The notes: a model not told the origin generated them from the sequence alone. Shown: positions 8,098 to 16,348, numbered from the stretch's first letter. The stretch: 64,000 bases of DNA from Nocardia vinacea (GCF_035920345.1 NZ_CP109149.1:3782001-3846000), one strand, 5' to 3'. Numbers and translations are program-made.

Positions 8098-8961
8098 TCA
8101 GAAAGCTGGCAGCTGGGGGCGCTTCCTGACGTAACCACCGGCGTCGACGCGCATCTGCATGCCGGTGACCCACCGGGATTCCTCGGAAATCAGATAGAGC
8201 ACGGCGTCGGCGATGTCCTCGGGTTCGACGTAGGGGTTGCCCATACCGGTGGTCGCGGGGAAGGAGACCAGGGCGTCCTCGCGCGTCGGATTCTCCAGAT
8301 CGGGCCGGAACGAGCGGTACATGAGCTCGTTGTTGAGCATGTCGGTATTGACATTCGTCGGGTGCACCGCATTGGCCCTGATCTGCCGGGATGCGAGCAC
8401 GGTCGCGAGATCGTGGATGAAGGCCGCGACGGTGCGCTTGGCAAAGGAGTAACCGAGGCCCCCGGGACCGTTGGCCGGATTGTCGACGCTCGCCGGAATC
8501 AGTGCGGCAAGCGATCCGGTCGCGACGATCGAGGCCCCCGCCTTCAGATGCGGCAGGGCGGCCTCTACGGCGTGGACGACGCCGTTGAAGTCGACGGTGA
8601 TGGCGTCGATGAAGGCCAGCGCACTGTCCTGCGGACCCAACGGGGCGATACCGGCTTGTGCCACAACGCCATCGAGCCTGCCGAATTCGGCAACACCCTC
8701 GGCCACAGCGGCCTTCAATGCGGCTGGGTCGCGCACATCGGCCTTGCGGGCGACGATGCGCCGCCCGAGCTTATCCACCAGGCGGGCGGTTTCGTCGAGA
8801 TCATCCTGGCTCGCCAATGCATAACCGTTGGTGGGGATGTTCTCGCACAGATCGACGGCAATGATGTCGGCGCCCTCCTCCGCGAGCCGCAGCGCGTGTG
8901 CGCGCCCCTGACCGCGGGCGGCTCCGGTTATGAAGACGACTTTGTCCTGTACTCGACCCAT
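8098..8961 (-). CDS. Mycofactocin-type SDR oxidoreductase
   Basis: The 287-residue SDR carries hallmarks of the mycofactocin-coupled subfamily: N-terminal GRVQDKVVFITGAARGQGRAHA, an elongated loop after beta-2 (DLCENIPTNGYALAS, then LDETARLV) and ARKADVRD. Catalytic residues are Ser in TGSLAAL and YSFAK. Members of this subfamily hold NAD(H) without exchanging it and pass electrons to mycofactocin. The start is ATG 8961, with GGAAG upstream; an earlier in-frame start at 9057 would add unrelated sequence. It stands alone, divergent from the amidohydrolase operon that contains a second member. Substrate unknown, probably an alcohol. Confidence 0.88.
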   Translation of the reverse strand: MGRVQDKVVFITGAARGQGRAHALRLAEEGADIIAVDLCENIPTNGYALASQDDLDETARLVDKLGRRIVARKADVRDPAALKAAVAEGVAEFGRLDGVVAQAGIAPLGPQDSALAFIDAITVDFNGVVHAVEAALPHLKAGASIVATGSLAALIPASVDNPANGPGGLGYSFAKRTVAAFIHDLATVLASRQIRANAVHPTNVNTDMLNNELMYRSFRPDLENPTREDALVSFPATTGMGNPYVEPEDIADAVLYLISEESRWVTGMQMRVDAGGYVRKRPQLPAF

Positions 8962-9312
8962 TGTGGCTTCCTTCCATCGACTCTCGCGGCGCGGCGGGAC
9001 GCTCGAATGCGGGCGCGGATCTACTCCGGCGCTGCCGTGGACACGGCGCGGCCGCACGATCCCGGCGAGCTGGTGCCATGAGCATAGTGAGTTCGACGGT
9101 AAATGGGTAGACTGAATTTTGCTTGATTAGTTGACGGAGGCACAGTTTCCGCTGAGTGAGAAGTAATCAGGTGTACACAATAAGTGGAGTGATATAGAGT
9201 TATGTGCCAGCACACAGCTGGCTTCGGCTCTGCGCTGCGTATGTCGAGGGCGGAGCAAGCCCATTTGCGGGACCTGCTCCGACGCGCCGCGATCTGGACG
9301 AGGGAGCACAAG
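8962..9312. promoter_or_regulatory. Divergent intergenic region with a possible IclR half-site
   Basis: This 351-base gap separates the SDR (8961) from the amidohydrolase (9313). TAGACT at 9108-9113 is a possible + strand -10. TTTCCGCTGAGTGAGAA at 9146-9162 matches 13 of 17 positions of the palindrome at 61467, with a perfect left half. GTGTACAC at 9171-9178 is an eight-base palindrome. I see no coding sequence here. Confidence 0.35.
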
Positions 9313-10461
9313 ATGCCATTGCAGCCATGGATGAAGCTGCTGTCGACCGATGACCACCTGATCGAGCCCCCGCGCCTGTGGGTGGACCGGTTGCCCACGA
9401 AATACCGGGAGGCCGGTCCGCGGATCGTGGAGCAGGCTCGCGAGGGCAACGCCGCACCCGCGGAGGTGTGGACCTACGAGGGTCGCGTCTATCCGTACAT
9501 CGGCCTCAATGCCGTTGCGGGTAAGAAGCCCGAAGAGTTCGGCACCGAGCCGACCCGCTACGACGAGATGATCCCGGGCTGCTACGACCCAAAGGCCCGC
9601 CTGCGCGATATGGACCTCGATGGCGTCTGGGGTGCGCTGTGCTTCCCGTCGTTCCCACGCTTCGCTGGCACGGTATTCCTGGAGGGCCGGGACAAGGAAC
9701 TCGCACTGCTGTCTGTGCAGGCGTGGAACGATTTCGTGCTCGACGAGTGGTGCACGGCGGGTCCGGCCGACCGCCTCATCCCGCTGAGCATTCTGCCGCT
9801 GTGGGATGTGCAGGCGTGCGTCGCGGAGATCCATCGGGTCGCAGCCAAGGGCTCGAAGGCGATTTCCTTCCCGGAGAATCCGGAGCCACTCGGGTTGCCG
9901 TCGTTCTACACCGATCATTGGGATCCGATGTTCTCCGCGCTCGAGGAGACCGATATCCCGCTGTGCCTGCACTTCGGCACCTCGGGTAAACCGCCGAAGA
10001 CCTCCGAGGAGGCCCCGTTCGCGGTGACCATCTCGCTGTTCGGCTGCAACTCCATGTTCGCCACCGCGGACCTGTTGTTCTCGCCGGTGTTCCACCGGCA
10101 CCCCAAGCTGAAGGTCGGTTTGTCCGAAGGCGGCATCGGCTGGATGCCGTACATGTTGGAGCGGATGGACGGGACGTGGGAGCGGCACCGCTTCTACCAG
10201 AACATCAATCAGGATGTGCGGCCGTCGGACCTGTTCAAGAAGCATTTCCACGGCTGCTTCATCGACGACCGGTTCGGCATCGAGGTGCGCCACCACATCG
10301 GCGTCGAGCGCATCACGTGGGAATGCGACTACCCGCACTCGGACTCGTACTGGCCCAAGAGCCGTGCCTACGCGGCCGAAGTGCTCGCCGACGTACCGGA
10401 CGACGAAGTGCACCAGATGGTCGAGCTCAACACCCGTCGGCTCTACAACCTTCCGGCATGA
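9313..10461 (+). CDS. Amidohydrolase-2 family metal hydrolase/decarboxylase
   Basis: A 382-residue TIM-barrel protein of the amidohydrolase-related (ACMSD/OHCU-like) family. Metal-ligand motifs seen: DDHLIEP near residue 11 (usual D/H-x-H position), CLHFG mid-protein and ECDYPHSDSYWP near the C-terminus, whose Asp is the usual catalytic metal ligand. Family members hydrolyse C-N/C-O bonds or decarboxylate cyclic acids without redox cofactors. Start ATG 9313 follows GGAGCACAAG; an upstream in-frame ATG at 9202 adds an unconserved-looking leader. First gene of an operon with a mycofactocin-type SDR. Closely related proteins are often annotated only as amidohydrolase, so the reaction is unknown. 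Confidence 0.85.
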   Translation: MPLQPWMKLLSTDDHLIEPPRLWVDRLPTKYREAGPRIVEQAREGNAAPAEVWTYEGRVYPYIGLNAVAGKKPEEFGTEPTRYDEMIPGCYDPKARLRDMDLDGVWGALCFPSFPRFAGTVFLEGRDKELALLSVQAWNDFVLDEWCTAGPADRLIPLSILPLWDVQACVAEIHRVAAKGSKAISFPENPEPLGLPSFYTDHWDPMFSALEETDIPLCLHFGTSGKPPKTSEEAPFAVTISLFGCNSMFATADLLFSPVFHRHPKLKVGLSEGGIGWMPYMLERMDGTWERHRFYQNINQDVRPSDLFKKHFHGCFIDDRFGIEVRHHIGVERITWECDYPHSDSYWPKSRAYAAEVLADVPDDEVHQMVELNTRRLYNLPA

Positions 10462-10531
10462 GAGGTCAGGCCCGGAGGCGGCAGCGCAGCGTAACCACGC
10501 AGGGCCCCGATCATGCCGCAGGAGGTACAGC

Positions 10532-10741
10532 ATGAGTCGCAAGCCCGAGTCGGAGCGCTCCGACTGGACGGAACTGGACCTGCTGACCCGCGAGGAGGCC
10601 TATGGCCGCCTGCAGGAGGAGATCGGCGAGGTGGAGGCGCGGCTGCCCGAACTCGGTGCGGCCGACGCCGCCGAGCGTGAGCTGCTCGAAACGCGGCTGC
10701 GCGCGCTACGCGAGGCCGCCGCCGACCTACTCGGATCCTGA
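10532..10741 (+). CDS. Small charged helical protein, unknown function
   Basis: A 69-residue protein with a good ribosome-binding site (GGAGG six bases ahead of the ATG). It is rich in Glu, Arg, Leu and Ala (YGRLQEEIGEVEARLPELG; ELLETRLRALREAAADLLG), with leucines spaced as in two amphipathic helices or a short coiled-coil hairpin. No cysteine, signal peptide or membrane segment. It sits between the amidohydrolase and the mycofactocin-type SDR, and may be a subunit or adaptor for one of them. I do not recognise a named family. Confidence 0.7.
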   Translation: MSRKPESERSDWTELDLLTREEAYGRLQEEIGEVEARLPELGAADAAERELLETRLRALREAAADLLGS

Positions 10742-10799
10742 CCGGCCACGTCGGTCAGTGACGCGAAAAGCATTGCACAACAATGGAACTGAGGTTGGT

Positions 10800-11612
10800 A
10801 TGGGGCGTGCAGAGGGCAAGGTCGCACTCATCACCGGAGCTGGGCGCGGCCAGGGCCGCTCGCATGCGGTGCGGCTGGCGGAAGAGGGGGCGGCCGTCGT
10901 GATCACCGATGTCTGCCAGGAGATCAGCCAGGCGCTGCCCTATCCGCTGGCGACGAAGGAACAGCTCGAGGAGACCGCGAAACTGGTCGAGGCCGTCGGC
11001 GGCCGGTGCGTCACCCTCCAGGCCGATGTGCGCTCGCTCAGCGATATGCGGGCCGCGGTCGACGCGGCGACGGCCGAATTCGGTCACCTCGACACGATTG
11101 TCGCCAATGCCGGAGTGATGAGTACCGGTCGCGCCTGGGAATTGTCCGAGGAGGAGTGGGACGTGACCATGGACGTCAACCTCAAGGGCGTGTGGAATAC
11201 CGTGCGTGCCGCCGTGCCCGGCATGATCGCCGCCGATGCGGGCGGATCGATCATCATCACCAGCTCGGCGGCGGGTATCCGGGGCCATGTGCCCTACGCC
11301 CATTATGTGGCGAGCAAGCACGGCGTGGTCGGCCTGATGAAGGCGCTGTCCAATGAGCTCGCCAAGCACCGGATCCGGGTGAACACCGTGCATCCCACCG
11401 GCGTCAGCGACACCGGCATCACGGTCGGCGTGCCGATGGAGGAGCTGAAGGAACGCGAGCCGCTGTTCGCGCTGGCCGCGATGAATACGCTGCACACGCA
11501 CGTCGAGCCGCGGGATATCTCGAATGCCGTGCTGTTCCTCGCTTCCGACGAGGCGCGGTACGTGACGGGACTGCAGTTCACCGTCGACGCGGGGTCTACC
11601 ACCAAGCCATGA
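10800..11612 (+). CDS. Mycofactocin-type SDR oxidoreductase
   Basis: The 270-residue SDR shows the mycofactocin-coupled pattern more fully than the enzyme at 8098: GRAEGKVALITGAGRGQGRSHA, the insert PYPLATKEQLEETAKLV, QADVRS, Ser in ITSSAAG and YVASK, then NTVHPTGV. It should oxidise an alcohol with a tightly bound nicotinamide recycled through mycofactocin. The ATG at 10800 is 58 bases after the small helical protein; the stop overlaps the next start by ATGA, showing translational coupling to the beta-hydroxyacid dehydrogenase. No mycofactocin biosynthesis gene is in the window. Confidence 0.9.
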   Translation: MGRAEGKVALITGAGRGQGRSHAVRLAEEGAAVVITDVCQEISQALPYPLATKEQLEETAKLVEAVGGRCVTLQADVRSLSDMRAAVDAATAEFGHLDTIVANAGVMSTGRAWELSEEEWDVTMDVNLKGVWNTVRAAVPGMIAADAGGSIIITSSAAGIRGHVPYAHYVASKHGVVGLMKALSNELAKHRIRVNTVHPTGVSDTGITVGVPMEELKEREPLFALAAMNTLHTHVEPRDISNAVLFLASDEARYVTGLQFTVDAGSTTKP

Positions 11613-12448
11613 GCGAGCTCCCGACGATCGGATTCCTGGGGGCGGGCCGTATCGGTGAACCGATGGCGCAGCACTTGCTCGCGGCTGGCCACCGGGTCCG
11701 CCTGTATACCCGGCGCGCGGAGGTCGGCGAGCGGCTCGCCGGAGCCGGAGCCGAACTCGTCGACCGGGTGCGTGATATCGCGGACGCCGACGTCGTCGTC
11801 AGCTGTCTGTTCAGTGATGCCCAGGTGCTCGAGGTGCTGCCCGAAGTCGTGGGAGCCATGCGCGCGGACGCGATTCTCATCTCGCACACCACCGGAACGC
11901 CGACGACGCTGAGTCGACTCGACGAGTTCTCACCCACCGGCAAGGCCCCGATCGTGGACGGACCATTCAGTGGGACAGCGGATTCGGCACGCGCCGGACG
12001 GCTCGTGGTCTACCTCGGCGGCGAGCCCGAACATGTGGCGACGGCACGTCAGGTGGTGCGGGCCTATGCCGATCCCGTCATCACGACGGGCGCGCGCGGT
12101 ACGGCGCTGCTGGTGAAGCTGCTCAACAATCTGCTGTTCGCGACGATCTCGCAGGTGACATTGCGCGGTCTCGCGGCAGGTCGATCGGTGGGCATCGAGG
12201 ACAGCGCCTTGCTCGAAGCCCTCGCGGTCAGCGCCGGTGGCAGCAATGCGGGGCGTCATATCGCCGCCGTCGGCAGCCCCGATCAGTATGCCGAAACCGT
12301 CGGTCCTTTCCTGCGCAAGGATCTGGCGGCCTGCCGGGAAGTCGCGGCCGAAGTGGGCGTCGACCTCTCGGACCTGCTGGCCATCGCCTACGCCGGGCCG
12401 ATGAATCTCGGCGAAATCTCTACTCTCGAGAACGGAGTTGTTCGATGA
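11609..12448 (+). CDS. NAD(P)-dependent beta-hydroxyacid dehydrogenase (3-hydroxyisobutyrate dehydrogenase-like)
   Basis: A 279-residue two-domain protein: N-terminal Rossmann fold (GFLGAGRIGEPMAQHLLAAGH, residues about 7-27) and C-terminal all-helical domain with LLVKLLNNLLF, which carries the active-site lysine at the usual place. The substrate loop reads VDGPFSGT where typical members have DAPVSGG. The family oxidises 3-hydroxyisobutyrate, tartronate semialdehyde or related acids, or reduces imines. The start overlaps the SDR stop and its stop overlaps the ferredoxin start (ATGA both), so the operon is tight. A paralogue lies at 62491. Confidence 0.85.
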   Translation: MSELPTIGFLGAGRIGEPMAQHLLAAGHRVRLYTRRAEVGERLAGAGAELVDRVRDIADADVVVSCLFSDAQVLEVLPEVVGAMRADAILISHTTGTPTTLSRLDEFSPTGKAPIVDGPFSGTADSARAGRLVVYLGGEPEHVATARQVVRAYADPVITTGARGTALLVKLLNNLLFATISQVTLRGLAAGRSVGIEDSALLEALAVSAGGSNAGRHIAAVGSPDQYAETVGPFLRKDLAACREVAAEVGVDLSDLLAIAYAGPMNLGEISTLENGVVR

Positions 12449-12633
12449 AAATCACGATCGACAGTTCGCTGTGTTCCGGACACGCCCGGTGTGCGGCCGC
12501 GGCACCGGAGTTGTTCGAACTCGATGACGACGGTTACGCCCTGCCTTTCGCAGGTGAGTTGCCCGCGGATCTCGAGGATGCGGCGCGCGAGGGCGAAATG
12601 GCCTGTCCGGAACGCGCCATCACCATCGAGTGA
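12445..12633 (+). CDS. 3Fe-4S ferredoxin with CxxHxxC motif (orphan P450-type)
   Basis: A 62-residue acidic ferredoxin. Cluster ligands are in CSGHARC (residues 10-16) and the distal CP; the second cysteine of a 4Fe-4S motif is His, which points to a 3Fe-4S cluster as in mycobacterial and Streptomyces P450 ferredoxins. Such proteins carry one electron from a ferredoxin reductase to a P450. It is the last gene of the amidohydrolase operon, but no P450 lies in that operon; the nearest one, at 16349, has its own ferredoxin. Start overlaps the preceding stop (ATGA). Confidence 0.9.
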   Translation: MKITIDSSLCSGHARCAAAAPELFELDDDGYALPFAGELPADLEDAAREGEMACPERAITIE

Positions 12634-12649
12634 CACCGTTCCCGTACTC

Positions 12650-12693
12650 AGCGCCCCGTCGAGAACCTGCCGCAGGTCTCTGAACGGGGCGCT
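12650..12693. terminator. Compound hairpin between convergent operons
   Basis: AGCGCCCCGT (12650-12659) pairs with ACGGGGCGCT (12684-12693); the region between contains a second small hairpin (ACCTGC/GCAGGT). It sits between the ferredoxin stop and the response-regulator stop and probably ends transcription from both sides. Confidence 0.55.
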
Positions 12694-12712
12694 CGTGCTC
12701 GACTGCCGGCCG

Positions 12713-13357
12713 CTAGGCGTTGTTGAGGTACGCGAGTACCGCCAGCACCCGGCGATGTCCGCTATCTGTCGTCGGCAGGCCGAGCTTCTGGAAGACATTG
12801 CCGATGTGCTTGCTCACCGCACGTTCGGTGACGACGAGTGTCTCGGCGATGGTCGCGTTGTCGTGCCCGGCCGCCATCAATTCCAGCACCTCGCGCTCCC
12901 GCGGAGTCAGCGAGTCCAGGGGCGAATTCCGGCGGCGGGTGAGCAATTGGCTCACCACCTCCGGGTCGAGTGCGGTGCCGCCGGCCGCGACCCGGTCCAG
13001 TGCCTCCAGGAATTCGTCGACGCGCCCCACCCGATCCTTGAGTAGATAGCCGACCCCGCTGGCCCCGCCACCGAGCAATTCGGCGGCATAGGACTCCTCG
13101 ACGTACTGCGAGAGCACGAGCACCGGCAATCCGGGCAGCTCCTTGCGCGCGGCCAGCGCGGCCCGCAGCCCCTCGTCCCGGAAGGCCGGTGGCAGCCGGA
13201 CATCGAGTACGGCGATATCCGGGCGGTGGGTAAGCAATGCGGGCAGAATCTCCGGCCCGCTGCCCGCCACGGCCACGACCTCGTGTCCGGCCGAGGTCAG
13301 CAACAGGACGAGTCCTTCCCGTAGCAGGGCGTTGTCCTCGGCCATCACCACACGCAC
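12713..13357 (-). CDS. NarL/LuxR-family response regulator
   Basis: A 214-residue two-domain regulator. The receiver domain has acidic residues near the N-terminus (AED), phospho-acceptor Asp52 (VLDVRLP) and Lys107 (LLKDR). The C-terminal LuxR HTH begins LTPREREVLELMAAG and contains ERAVSKHIGNVFQKL. It is encoded 13 bases overlapping and downstream of the sensor kinase on the same strand, so it is its cognate partner. Likely target: the divergent operon starting at 14682, whose promoter carries a repeated GGTGTAGC element. ATG start at 13357. Confidence 0.93.
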   Translation of the reverse strand: MRVVMAEDNALLREGLVLLLTSAGHEVVAVAGSGPEILPALLTHRPDIAVLDVRLPPAFRDEGLRAALAARKELPGLPVLVLSQYVEESYAAELLGGGASGVGYLLKDRVGRVDEFLEALDRVAAGGTALDPEVVSQLLTRRRNSPLDSLTPREREVLELMAAGHDNATIAETLVVTERAVSKHIGNVFQKLGLPTTDSGHRRVLAVLAYLNNA

Positions 13358-14520
13358 GGCAATTCCACCTCGATTTCGGTAGGGCCCCCGACGGGGCTTG
13401 TCACAGTAAAGGTTCCGTCGAGCGCGGCGACCCGACGCTGCATTCCGAGCACACCGGACCCCGCCGCCTGGGAACCGTTGCCCCGCAACATATCCTCGAC
13501 TCCGCCCCGCCCCTCGTCGCGCACCGACACGCGTAACCCGTTGTGTATCCGCATGATTCGGACCTCGGCCCGCTCGGACCGGCTGTGTTTGGCCACATTG
13601 GTCAATGCCTCGGCGACGACGAAATATGCCGCCGCCTCCACTGCCGCCGGGGCCCGCGGCCCCTGCGACACCTCGTCCACGTCCACGGTGACGTCGAGAC
13701 CGCTGTCGGTCGCGAGTGCCAGAATGGCTCCGGCTAGACCGCGGTCAGTGAGGATCGGCGGGTGGATCACCCGCACGATGTGGCGCAGTTCGGTCAGCGC
13801 TTCCTCGGTCAGTTGCTGCGCCTCGTCGAGCAGCTTGCGCGCGTTCGCTGGATCGCGTTCCATCGCGCGTTTCGCCAGACCGATCCGCATGGACAGCGAT
13901 ACCAACCGCGCCTGCGTGCCGTCGTGCAGATCGCGTTCGATCCGGCGCAGTTCGGCGCCGTGTGCGGCGATCGCGCTGGCCCGGGTCTCCGTCAGCTCGT
14001 CGACCCGGGCCGCGAGCCATGCCTTGGGCGGGGGGCGCAACAGCGACCGCGACCAGTTGGCGTCCAGATCGGCCAGTCGACCGATCAGCGGGAGTACCAA
14101 CGCTTTTCGGCCGAGCAGACCGCACCACACCCCGTCGACGGGCAAACCGATCAGCCACAGCGGTATCGCCAAATAGGCCAGGGCGCCGTAGAAGTAGTAG
14201 GCCAGCATCCAGCGCAGGTCGGCGAGCGTCGTCGGGTCGCGCACGACCGCGCGCAGGCTCTGCCGTAGCGGGCCGCCGATCGGCGAATACACCTCGGGGA
14301 CGGTGCGGCCCGTCCAAGCCGCCACCTGGCGCCGCTTACTGCCCGCGAACTGGCGCACCAGCTGGGCCGTCACCGGCACCATCCCGATACCGATCAGCGA
14401 CAGCGCACCGGCCAGCGTCAGCAACAGCATCGAGATGAACAGGTACGAGCCGAAGGCCAGTGCCGCGGCATTGGCCAGCTGCGCGGTTGCCCGCGCCGCA
14501 TGTCGCACCGTTTTCCGCAT
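13345..14520 (-). CDS. Membrane sensor histidine kinase (HisKA_3, NarL-type)
   Basis: A 391-residue kinase. The N-terminal part has hydrophobic stretches at about 22-50 and 105-130 separated by a hydrophilic segment, the layout of the actinobacterial sensor domain. Dimerisation/phosphoacceptor box RRIERDLHDGTQARLV places His at residue 199, followed by the C-terminal ATPase domain (EALTNVAKHS, VRDEGRGG, GVLGMQRRV). It probably senses a membrane or lipid signal. The gene overlaps its response regulator by 13 bases and is divergent from the P450 operon. Confidence 0.92.
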   Translation of the reverse strand: MRKTVRHAARATAQLANAAALAFGSYLFISMLLLTLAGALSLIGIGMVPVTAQLVRQFAGSKRRQVAAWTGRTVPEVYSPIGGPLRQSLRAVVRDPTTLADLRWMLAYYFYGALAYLAIPLWLIGLPVDGVWCGLLGRKALVLPLIGRLADLDANWSRSLLRPPPKAWLAARVDELTETRASAIAAHGAELRRIERDLHDGTQARLVSLSMRIGLAKRAMERDPANARKLLDEAQQLTEEALTELRHIVRVIHPPILTDRGLAGAILALATDSGLDVTVDVDEVSQGPRAPAAVEAAAYFVVAEALTNVAKHSRSERAEVRIMRIHNGLRVSVRDEGRGGVEDMLRGNGSQAAGSGVLGMQRRVAALDGTFTVTSPVGGPTEIEVELPCVW

Positions 14521-14553
14521 GTGACCAGGCTATGCGACGCGATGCCCGCTGAC

Positions 14554-14596
14554 GGTGTAGCGCGGTACCGCTGAGGGGTGTAGCCAGGTACACCCC
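14554..14596. promoter_or_regulatory. Repeated GGTGTAGC element between the kinase gene and the P450 operon
   Basis: GGTGTAGCGCGGTACC (14554-14569) and GGTGTAGCCAGGTACACC (14577-14594) are near-identical direct repeats 23 bases apart, about two helical turns. The second copy also forms the inverted repeat GGGGTGTA/TACACCCC (14575-14582 and 14589-14596). This arrangement suits a dimeric NarL-type regulator and is the best candidate for the binding site of the response regulator at 12713. Confidence 0.5.
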
Positions 14597-14681
14597 GACT
14601 TCGGGACCGCACTCCCTCGTTGCGGCGAGCGGCAGACGGAATCGTTGACGCCAGACGTTAACCGATCTCGAAGGAATCGCC

Positions 14682-14894
14682 ATGAAGTCCGTACAGACGC
14701 TGCTTTCCGCGAAGCCCACCCTCTGGTTCCTGTTCCTGTTCAACCTCGGCATCGCGCTGGCGGTCGGCTTCGAACCGGTGGCCGACAGCCTCGGCCTCGA
14801 AGGTGTCCAGCAGACAGTCACCAGCGTCGGCATGGGTCTGGTCTCGCTGGGTGCGGGCGCCGCCCTGCTGCGCAGGCGCCTGCAGCTCGTCTGA
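14682..14894 (+). CDS. Small two-helix membrane protein
   Basis: A 70-residue protein with hydrophobic stretches at about 13-30 (LWFLFLFNLGIALAVGF) and 43-60 (VTSVGMGLVSLGAGAALL), and a basic C-terminus (LRRRLQLV). Start ATG 14682 follows GAAGGAATC. It is the first gene of the ferredoxin reductase - ferredoxin - P450 - SDR operon and is divergent from the sensor kinase. It could be a membrane anchor or an accessory of the sensor. No named family recognised. Confidence 0.7.
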   Translation: MKSVQTLLSAKPTLWFLFLFNLGIALAVGFEPVADSLGLEGVQQTVTSVGMGLVSLGAGAALLRRRLQLV

Positions 14895-14928
14895 TCCGAA
14901 CCACGAGACCTACGAAAGAGAGTCAGCC

Positions 14929-16116
14929 ATGCATGTTCCCGAGAGCGTACTGATAGTCGGCGCCTCGGCGGCCGGCCTGTCCACGGCGGAAGCCTTGCTG
15001 CGCAACGGATATCAGGGCAGCATCACCATCCTCGGCGCCGAACCCGAACTCCCCTACGACCGGCCGCCGCTGTCCAAGCAGATCCTGGCCGGCGCCTGGG
15101 AACCCGAGAAGGCGCAACTGCGCCCCACCACGCAGCTGGTCGCGATGCCGATGGACCTGGTCCTCGGCGAGACCGCGGTCGCCCTCGACCCTGTCAACCA
15201 CATCGTGCACGCCGAATCCGGGCTGTCCGTACAGGCCGACGCCGTCGTGATCGCCACCGGGGTGCGCGCCCGCACCCTGCCCGGCGTGGACGCCCTGGCC
15301 GGTGTGCACGTGCTGCGCACCCTCGAAGACGCAGTCGCCCTGCGCGCGGACCTGCTGCGCGCCACTCGGCTCGTGGTGGTCGGTGAAGGTGTGCTGGGCT
15401 CCGAAATCGCCGCCACCGCAAGGACTATGGGCCTGGACGTCACCGTGGTCGGCCCACTGTTGGCGCCCATGGCCGGACAACTCGGCCCGGTGATCGCGCC
15501 CCTGCTCGGCGATCTGCACACCGAACGCGGGGTGCGGTTGCGGCTCGGCACCGGAGTCAGCGGGTTCATCCACGACGGCGCCCGGGTCGGTGGCGTACGG
15601 CTGGACACCGGTGAGGAACTGCCCGCCGATGTCGTGGTGGTCGCGGTCGGCGCGGTCCCGGCGACCGATTGGCTGACCGACAGCGGACTGACGCTGGACA
15701 ACGGCGTGGTGTGCGACTCCTATTGCCGTGCGGCCCAAGGTGTTTACGCCGCGGGTGACGTCGCCCGCTGGCATGACGACCACGTGGGCGGCCTGGTCCG
15801 GATGGAGAACCGCACCAACGCCACCGAACAGGCCGCCACGGTCGCCGCCAATCTGCTCGGCGCCGAACAGCCCTACACCCCGGTCCCCTACTTCTGGACC
15901 GATCAGTTCGACACCAAGATCCAAGTCCACGGCACCCTCCCGACCGGAGCGGACGTGGAGATCGTGGACGGTTCCACCGACGCGCGCAGATTCGTCGCCC
16001 GCTACACCCTCGACGGCCGAGTCACCGGCGTCGTCGGCTGGAACATGCCCAAACAGACCCGCCTGCGCAGGCAGGAAATCATCGACGCCCGGTCGGTCGC
16101 GACCAGTCGGCACTGA
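14929..16116 (+). CDS. NAD(P)/FAD-dependent ferredoxin reductase
   Basis: A 395-residue reductase with all expected parts: FAD-binding VLIVGASAAGLS at about 6-17, YDRPPLSKQ, ATGVRAR, NAD-binding VVGEGVLGSE (about 145) and the second FAD motif VYAAGDVARW, then the C-terminal reductase dimer domain. It feeds electrons to the ferredoxin encoded 16 bases downstream, which in turn serves the P450 at 16349. Start ATG 14929 is preceded by GAAAGAGAG; an earlier in-frame ATG at 14803 lies inside the membrane-protein gene. Close paralogue of the partial gene at 1-631. Confidence 0.92.
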   Translation: MHVPESVLIVGASAAGLSTAEALLRNGYQGSITILGAEPELPYDRPPLSKQILAGAWEPEKAQLRPTTQLVAMPMDLVLGETAVALDPVNHIVHAESGLSVQADAVVIATGVRARTLPGVDALAGVHVLRTLEDAVALRADLLRATRLVVVGEGVLGSEIAATARTMGLDVTVVGPLLAPMAGQLGPVIAPLLGDLHTERGVRLRLGTGVSGFIHDGARVGGVRLDTGEELPADVVVVAVGAVPATDWLTDSGLTLDNGVVCDSYCRAAQGVYAAGDVARWHDDHVGGLVRMENRTNATEQAATVAANLLGAEQPYTPVPYFWTDQFDTKIQVHGTLPTGADVEIVDGSTDARRFVARYTLDGRVTGVVGWNMPKQTRLRRQEIIDARSVATSRH

Positions 16117-16132
16117 CAGCGAGGAGCATCCC

Positions 16133-16327
16133 ATGAAAGTCACCATCGACGAAGACAAGTGCGTCGCCTGCGGGCAGTGCGTAGCCGTCGCCCCCGAGGT
16201 CTTCGACCAGCGCGACGAGGACGGAATCGTCATCCTGCTCGACACGAACCCGCCCGATGACCAGGCCGCCGACGTCCGGGAAGCCGCCGCGGTCTGCCCG
16301 GCACTCGTCATCACCATCCAGGAATAG
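16133..16327 (+). CDS. Ferredoxin with CxxCxxC motif
   Basis: A 64-residue ferredoxin whose cluster loop is CVACGQC (10-16) plus the distal CP (about 55). With four cysteines it can hold a 4Fe-4S or 3Fe-4S cluster, unlike the CxxHxxC ferredoxin at 12445. Strongly acidic (EDKC, DQRDEDG), as is usual for P450 partners. It is located between a ferredoxin reductase and a P450, which defines its role as the electron shuttle between them. GAGGAG lies nine bases before the ATG. Confidence 0.92.
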   Translation: MKVTIDEDKCVACGQCVAVAPEVFDQRDEDGIVILLDTNPPDDQAADVREAAAVCPALVITIQE

Positions 16328-16348
16328 CCGTCCGCGAAAGGAAAACCC

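Noticed and set aside
9202..9312. Longer amidohydrolase N-terminus starting at 9202
   Set aside because: The extra 37 residues lack family similarity and the ATG at 9313 has its own GGAGCA site.
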